Part shown: piece after piece, positions 60,583-64,000 of the stretch
Layout: every line of letters begins with the position of its first letter
Position numbering within the stretch: the first letter of the stretch is position 1
Assembly: GCA_024401115.1 (NCBI GenBank)
Contig: JAKSLP010000006.1
Location: forward strand, 1 to 64,000
Reading direction: 5' to 3'
Length of the DNA stretch: 64,000 nucleotides
DNA from: Bacteroidaceae bacterium
GTDB taxonomy: Bacteria > Bacteroidota > Bacteroidia > Bacteroidales > Bacteroidaceae
Translations under genes and position numbers: made by a program
The notes under the pieces: model-generated
Seen by the model: only the letters and a program-made list of their open reading frames with translations
Databases searched by the model: none
Told to the model about the DNA's origin: nothing

Positions 60583-62379
60583 ATGGCAGAAAATAATTCT
60601 AACGAGGTTGTAGAAAAGAAGAGTCTGAACTTTATCGAGGCAAAAGTAGAGAACGACTTGAAGGAGGGAAAGAATGGAGGTCGTCTCCAGACCCGATTCC
60701 CACCCGAGCCTAACGGCTACCTGCACATTGGTCATGCCAAGGCCATCGCAATGGACTTTGGAGTAGCTGAGAAGTTTGGCGGAGTGTGCAACCTGCGTAT
60801 GGACGATACCAATCCTCAGAAAGAGGATACCGAGTATGTAGAGGCCATCAAGCGCGATATTGAATGGCTGGGATTCAAGTGGGGCAAGTTGGTATATGCT
60901 TCCGACTATTTCCAGAACCTGTGGGACTTCGCCGTATGGTGTATCAAGAACAACAAGGCTTATGTGGATGAGCAGACCTCGGAGGAGATTGCAGCCCAGA
61001 AGGGTACTCCTACCCAGGCTGGTACCAACAGCCCATACCGCGACCGTCCGGTTGAGGAGAGCCTGGCACTGTTCAACGAGATGAACAGCGGTAATATGGA
61101 ACCGGGAAAGGCCATCTTGCGTGCCAAGATTGATATGACATCTCCTAACATGCATTTCCGTGATCCTATCATGTACCGTGTACTGAACATGCCACACTGG
61201 CGTACCGGCAACACCTGGAACGCATATCCTATGTACGACTTTACCCACGGCCAGAGCGACTATCTGGAGGGTGTTACCCACTCTATCTGTACTCTGGAGT
61301 TCGTACCTCATCACGAGTTGTACGACCTGTTCGTTACTTGGATAAAGGAATGGGCCAAGGAGACCGGCAAGGTTGTGGAAGGTCATCCTCACGGTGAGGA
61401 TATCGAGGACAACCGCCCTCGCCAGTTCGAGTTCAACAAGCTGAACCTGAACTACACCTTGATGTCAAAGCGCAACCTGCTCATCCTGACCAAGGAAGGT
61501 GTTGTAAACGGTTGGGACGATCCACGCATGCCTACCATCTGTGGTATCCGTCGCCGCGGTTACAGCCCAGAGTCAATCCTGAAGTTTATTGACAGCATCG
61601 GTTATACCACCTTCGATGCATTGAATGACGTGAAACTGATGGAGGCCGCAGCCCGTGCCGACCTGAACGAGCGTTCTACCCGTGTAAGCGCCGTTTTGGA
61701 CCCAGTGAAGCTGATCATCACCAACTACCCAGAGGGACAGGTTGAGGAACTGGAAGTAGTGAACAACCCAGAGCTGAAGGATGCCGAGGGCAATGTGATT
61801 ATGGAAGGCAACACCCACACCATCGAGTTCTCTCGTGAGTTGTGGATTGAGCGTGCCGATTTCAAGGCCGAGGCAGACAAGAAGTTCTTCCGCATGACTC
61901 CAGGTAAGGAAACCCGCCTGAAGGGTGCCTATATCGTAGACTGTACAGGTTTCAAGGCTGACGAGAACGGTAATGTAGAGGAAATCTACTGTACCTATGA
62001 TCCAACCTCAAAGGCAGGAACCGAAGGTGCCAACCGTAAGGTGAAGGGTACCATCCACTGGTTGTCTACCGCACACTGTGTACCAGCCGAGGTACGCAAC
62101 TACGAGTGCCTGTGGACCTGCGAGAACCCACGCGATGCCATCAAGCAGTATGAGAAGGAGAACGGTGTACGCGGCATCGACGCCATGCGTCCATTCCTGA
62201 ATCCAAACAGCTTGAACATTAATAAGAATGCCTTTGTAGAGAAGTATGCCGCTGCCCTTCCAGAACTGTCATACCTGCAGTTCACCCGTACCGGTTACTT
62301 CAATGTGGATCCAGATTCTACACCAGAGCATCCAGTCTTTAACTCTACAGTTGGATTGAAGGAAGCTAAGGGAAAATAA
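60583..62379 (+). CDS. glnS: glutaminyl-tRNA synthetase
   Basis: 598 residues. Class I signatures: PPEPNGYLHIGHAKAI (HIGH near residue 48) and LMSKRNLL (KMSKS variant, near 293). Early segment NLRMDDTNPQKED is typical of GlnRS; C-terminal beta-barrels read the anticodon. Charges tRNA-Gln directly. Own promoter; repeat copy 4 follows 7 bp after the stop. Confidence 0.96.
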   Translation: MAENNSNEVVEKKSLNFIEAKVENDLKEGKNGGRLQTRFPPEPNGYLHIGHAKAIAMDFGVAEKFGGVCNLRMDDTNPQKEDTEYVEAIKRDIEWLGFKWGKLVYASDYFQNLWDFAVWCIKNNKAYVDEQTSEEIAAQKGTPTQAGTNSPYRDRPVEESLALFNEMNSGNMEPGKAILRAKIDMTSPNMHFRDPIMYRVLNMPHWRTGNTWNAYPMYDFTHGQSDYLEGVTHSICTLEFVPHHELYDLFVTWIKEWAKETGKVVEGHPHGEDIEDNRPRQFEFNKLNLNYTLMSKRNLLILTKEGVVNGWDDPRMPTICGIRRRGYSPESILKFIDSIGYTTFDALNDVKLMEAAARADLNERSTRVSAVLDPVKLIITNYPEGQVEELEVVNNPELKDAEGNVIMEGNTHTIEFSRELWIERADFKAEADKKFFRMTPGKETRLKGAYIVDCTGFKADENGNVEEIYCTYDPTSKAGTEGANRKVKGTIHWLSTAHCVPAEVRNYECLWTCENPRDAIKQYEKENGVRGIDAMRPFLNPNSLNINKNAFVEKYAAALPELSYLQFTRTGYFNVDPDSTPEHPVFNSTVGLKEAKGK

Positions 62380-62386
62380 TACACTC

Positions 62387-62521
62387 TGTCATCCTGAGCG
62401 AAGCGAAGCGCTCGAGCTCTGCTCGCTTGCGTAACAAAGTGGAGCAAGAATCTTTCCTGGCTAGTAAGACATACTTGCTTAGAAAGATCCTTCGCTTCAC
62501 TTTGTTACGCTCAGGATGACA
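62387..62521. repeat. palindromic intergenic repeat, copy 4
   Basis: 135 bp with ends TGTCATCCTGAGC and GCTCAGGATGACA, exact reverse complements over 13 bp. The inner halves (GTAACAAAGTGGAGCAAGAATC and its mirror, given by ends) can also pair, so the whole forms a long hairpin between convergent glnS and dedA. Confidence 0.9.
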
Positions 62522-62542
62522 AAAGGGGATGACAATGGGAAA

Positions 62543-63175
62543 TCACTTTTTCTTCAATCCTTTATACAACAGGAAACCCACAACCAGCACCACGACGGCG
62601 ATAATGACAATCTTCAGCTCCTCGCTATACTTCTCCACCTGCCCCATCAGCTGGTCCTCAGGAACCACACTCTGCAGGTAATAACCGATAGTTGCCAGAA
62701 TACTGTTCCAGATACCGGCACCAAGGAAAGTAAACAACAGAAAATTACCCATTTTCATACGGGCAAGGCCAGCCGGAAGGGAGATTAACTGACGGACAGC
62801 CGGAACCAGTCGGCCCGTAAAGGTGGCAATGGCACCGTGTTTATTGAAATAATCCTCAGCCGTCTTAATCTTCTGCTCGTCCAGCAGGCACATATGACCG
62901 ATACGGCTATTGGCAAAACCGTAAATCACCGGACGACCCAGGAAATACGCAATCGCATAATTGATGATACTGCCAATCATGGCACCACCGGTAGCCGAAA
63001 GCACCACCAGCAACACATTCAAGTCGCTCCCCGGAATAGCCGCCTTATAGGCAGCAGGAGGAACAACCACCTCCGAAGGAAAAGGAATGAAACTGCTCTC
63101 AATAGCCATCAGTAAGGCGATGGTCCAGTAATTCAAATTGTCCAGACACCACTGGATAAAGGCAACCGACTCCAT
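62543..63175 (-). CDS. DedA family membrane protein (VTT domain)
   Basis: 210 residues. IESSFIPFPSEVVVPPAAY near residue 25 and the GxxxG region AGALIGSIINYAIAY-like stretch (here GGAMIGSIINYAIAYFLGR) with FTGRLVPAVRQLISLPAGLARM (as parts FTGRLVP, RQLISLPAG) are the DedA/VTT signatures; four to five spans. Members are thought to flip polyprenyl- or phospholipids. Its start overlaps the manC stop by one base (TGATG). Confidence 0.9.
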   Translation of the reverse strand: MESVAFIQWCLDNLNYWTIALLMAIESSFIPFPSEVVVPPAAYKAAIPGSDLNVLLVVLSATGGAMIGSIINYAIAYFLGRPVIYGFANSRIGHMCLLDEQKIKTAEDYFNKHGAIATFTGRLVPAVRQLISLPAGLARMKMGNFLLFTFLGAGIWNSILATIGYYLQSVVPEDQLMGQVEKYSEELKIVIIAVVVLVVGFLLYKGLKKK

Positions 63176-64000
63176 CAGGCTTCAGAGAATTGACGGATAC
63201 GCTGCTCCTCGGTAAACTTACAAATCAACAGTTTATCATCATTTTCAGCAATGATATACCCATCCAGCCCCTGAACAACCACCTTTTTCTCCTGAGTGGT
63301 ATGCACCACACAGTTGGTCGATTCAAACATATGAATGTTCTCACCAATCAGCACGTTATTATAGATGTCCTTTTTGGAATTCTCATGCAATGAGCCCCAG
63401 GTACCCAGGTCACTCCAACCGAAATCGGCAGGCTGAACAAAAATCTCCTCAGCCTTCTCCATGATAGCATAGTCGATAGAGATATTCTCACACTCAGGAT
63501 AAACCTTATTGATCATCTCCTGCTCCTGGTCAGTACCATAGATTGGCAGCAGATTCTCGAAACGCTGTGAGATTTCAGGCTGATAAATGCGGAACGCATT
63601 CACAAACGTGCTTACGCTACCCACAAAGATACCCGCATTCCAGAAATAGTTTGGTTTCTTGATATAACGCTGTGCAGTAGACAAATCAGGTTTCTCACGG
63701 AAACTGTCCACACGGAAAAGTTCCTTATTACGCGCACTTGGAGTAGACAAGTCCGCCTCGATATAGCCATAGCCCGTTTCAGGACGTGTAGGCTTCATAC
63801 CTAAGGTCACAATAGCATCAGTTTCTGCAGTGAAACTCAGCGTATTATTGATTACCCGCTCAAACTCCTTGCCGTTCAGCACCAGATGGTCACTAGGCGC
63901 TACCACAATGTTAGCCTTAGGATTCTCCTTCTTGATGCGCCAAGCTACATACGCCACACAAGGAGCCGTATTGCGGCGGCAAGGTTCCAACAGAATATGA
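63175..64000 (-). CDS. manC: mannose-1-phosphate guanylyltransferase (5' end outside the window)
   Basis: About 275 residues of the C-terminal part; the frame continues in from beyond 64000 as HILLEPCRRNTAPC. Seen: VVAPSDHLVL, TRPETGYGYIE near the middle of the nucleotidyltransferase fold, FREKPDLSTA, YFWNAGIFVG, DFGWSDLGTW and a short C-terminal beta-strand region; no isomerase (cupin) domain follows, so it is the single-function form. Makes GDP-mannose for glycan synthesis. Coupled to the DedA gene. Confidence 0.92.
   Translation of the reverse strand, partial: HILLEPCRRNTAPCVAYVAWRIKKENPKANIVVAPSDHLVLNGKEFERVINNTLSFTAETDAIVTLGMKPTRPETGYGYIEADLSTPSARNKELFRVDSFREKPDLSTAQRYIKKPNYFWNAGIFVGSVSTFVNAFRIYQPEISQRFENLLPIYGTDQEQEMINKVYPECENISIDYAIMEKAEEIFVQPADFGWSDLGTWGSLHENSKKDIYNNVLIGENIHMFESTNCVVHTTQEKKVVVQGLDGYIIAENDDKLLICKFTEEQRIRQFSEA

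Noticed and set aside
1..64000. CRISPR array or complete known defence operon
   Set aside because: No regular short repeats with unique spacers, no Cas, restriction-modification or retron genes were found; the four palindromic repeats are dispersed single copies.

Overview
The window reads as a chromosomal segment of a Bacteroidota bacterium, order Bacteroidales, perhaps Prevotellaceae (the family is a guess). Four things point there. Promoters have the Bacteroidales shape (-7 box TAnnTTTG, with a -33 TTTG at several genes). Shine-Dalgarno sites are mostly absent. Several families are typical of the phylum: serine palmitoyltransferase, type III glutamine synthetase, LL-diaminopimelate aminotransferase, and a serC-serA-DUF1015 operon. 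The mobilization genes also look like Bacteroides ones.

Positions 1-10971 are accessory DNA lying against the 3' end of a tRNA-Arg(TCT) gene on the minus strand, the usual layout of a tRNA-targeted island. In order it holds: the tail of an unrecognised protein, an LHH-type HNH/Endo VII nuclease toxin, a YkvA/DUF1232 protein, an unknown 463-residue protein, a zinc-ribbon plus phospholipase-D-like gene pair, a mobilization module (accessory membrane protein, MOBP-like relaxase, MobC-like protein, candidate oriT, winged-helix protein, small protein, Xis-like HTH protein), a decayed HigA-like antitoxin, a DUF5675 protein, and a DUF3791-DUF3990-DUF3791-like set resembling an ADP-ribosyltransferase-fold toxin-antitoxin module. 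No integrase is in the window.

Positions 10972-35522 are core or semi-core. They contain a GH9/ThuA lipoprotein pair; two tandem sensor kinases with periplasmic-binding-protein-like sensors; a peptide-use locus (S9 peptidase, MFSD1-like carrier, POT transporter); a sphingolipid locus (lipid kinase divergent from serine palmitoyltransferase); trmN6; a lon-tgt-lptG operon with ATGA overlaps; and an operon for a secreted Gly/Arg/Ser-rich protein and a FadL-like porin.

Positions 35700-64000 hold housekeeping genes: a free-standing RecQ C-terminal module, HU, patB-DUF3737, a tRNA-Cys-Ser-Glu cluster, aspS, a LOG-family protein, valS, agmatine-to-putrescine genes aguA and aguB, dapF-dapL, glnN, a second Arg/Ser/Gly-rich exported protein, yigZ, the serC-serA-DUF1015 operon, a DbpA-like helicase, rarA, glnS, a DedA protein and the edge-truncated manC. 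Four copies of a palindromic intergenic repeat (ends TGTCAT.CTGAGC / GCTCA.GATGACA) lie at 21294, 57210, 60118 and 62387.

The points I rate highest are: the matching double operator placed just upstream of the promoters of the two Arg/Ser/Gly-rich protein genes; the RecQ module without a helicase; an intrinsic terminator lying inside the apparent 5' coding region of aguA; a Tgt lacking the zinc cysteines; a SerA with Lys in the catalytic His position beside a DGHHR-containing DUF1015 protein; and the two small accessory modules in the island.
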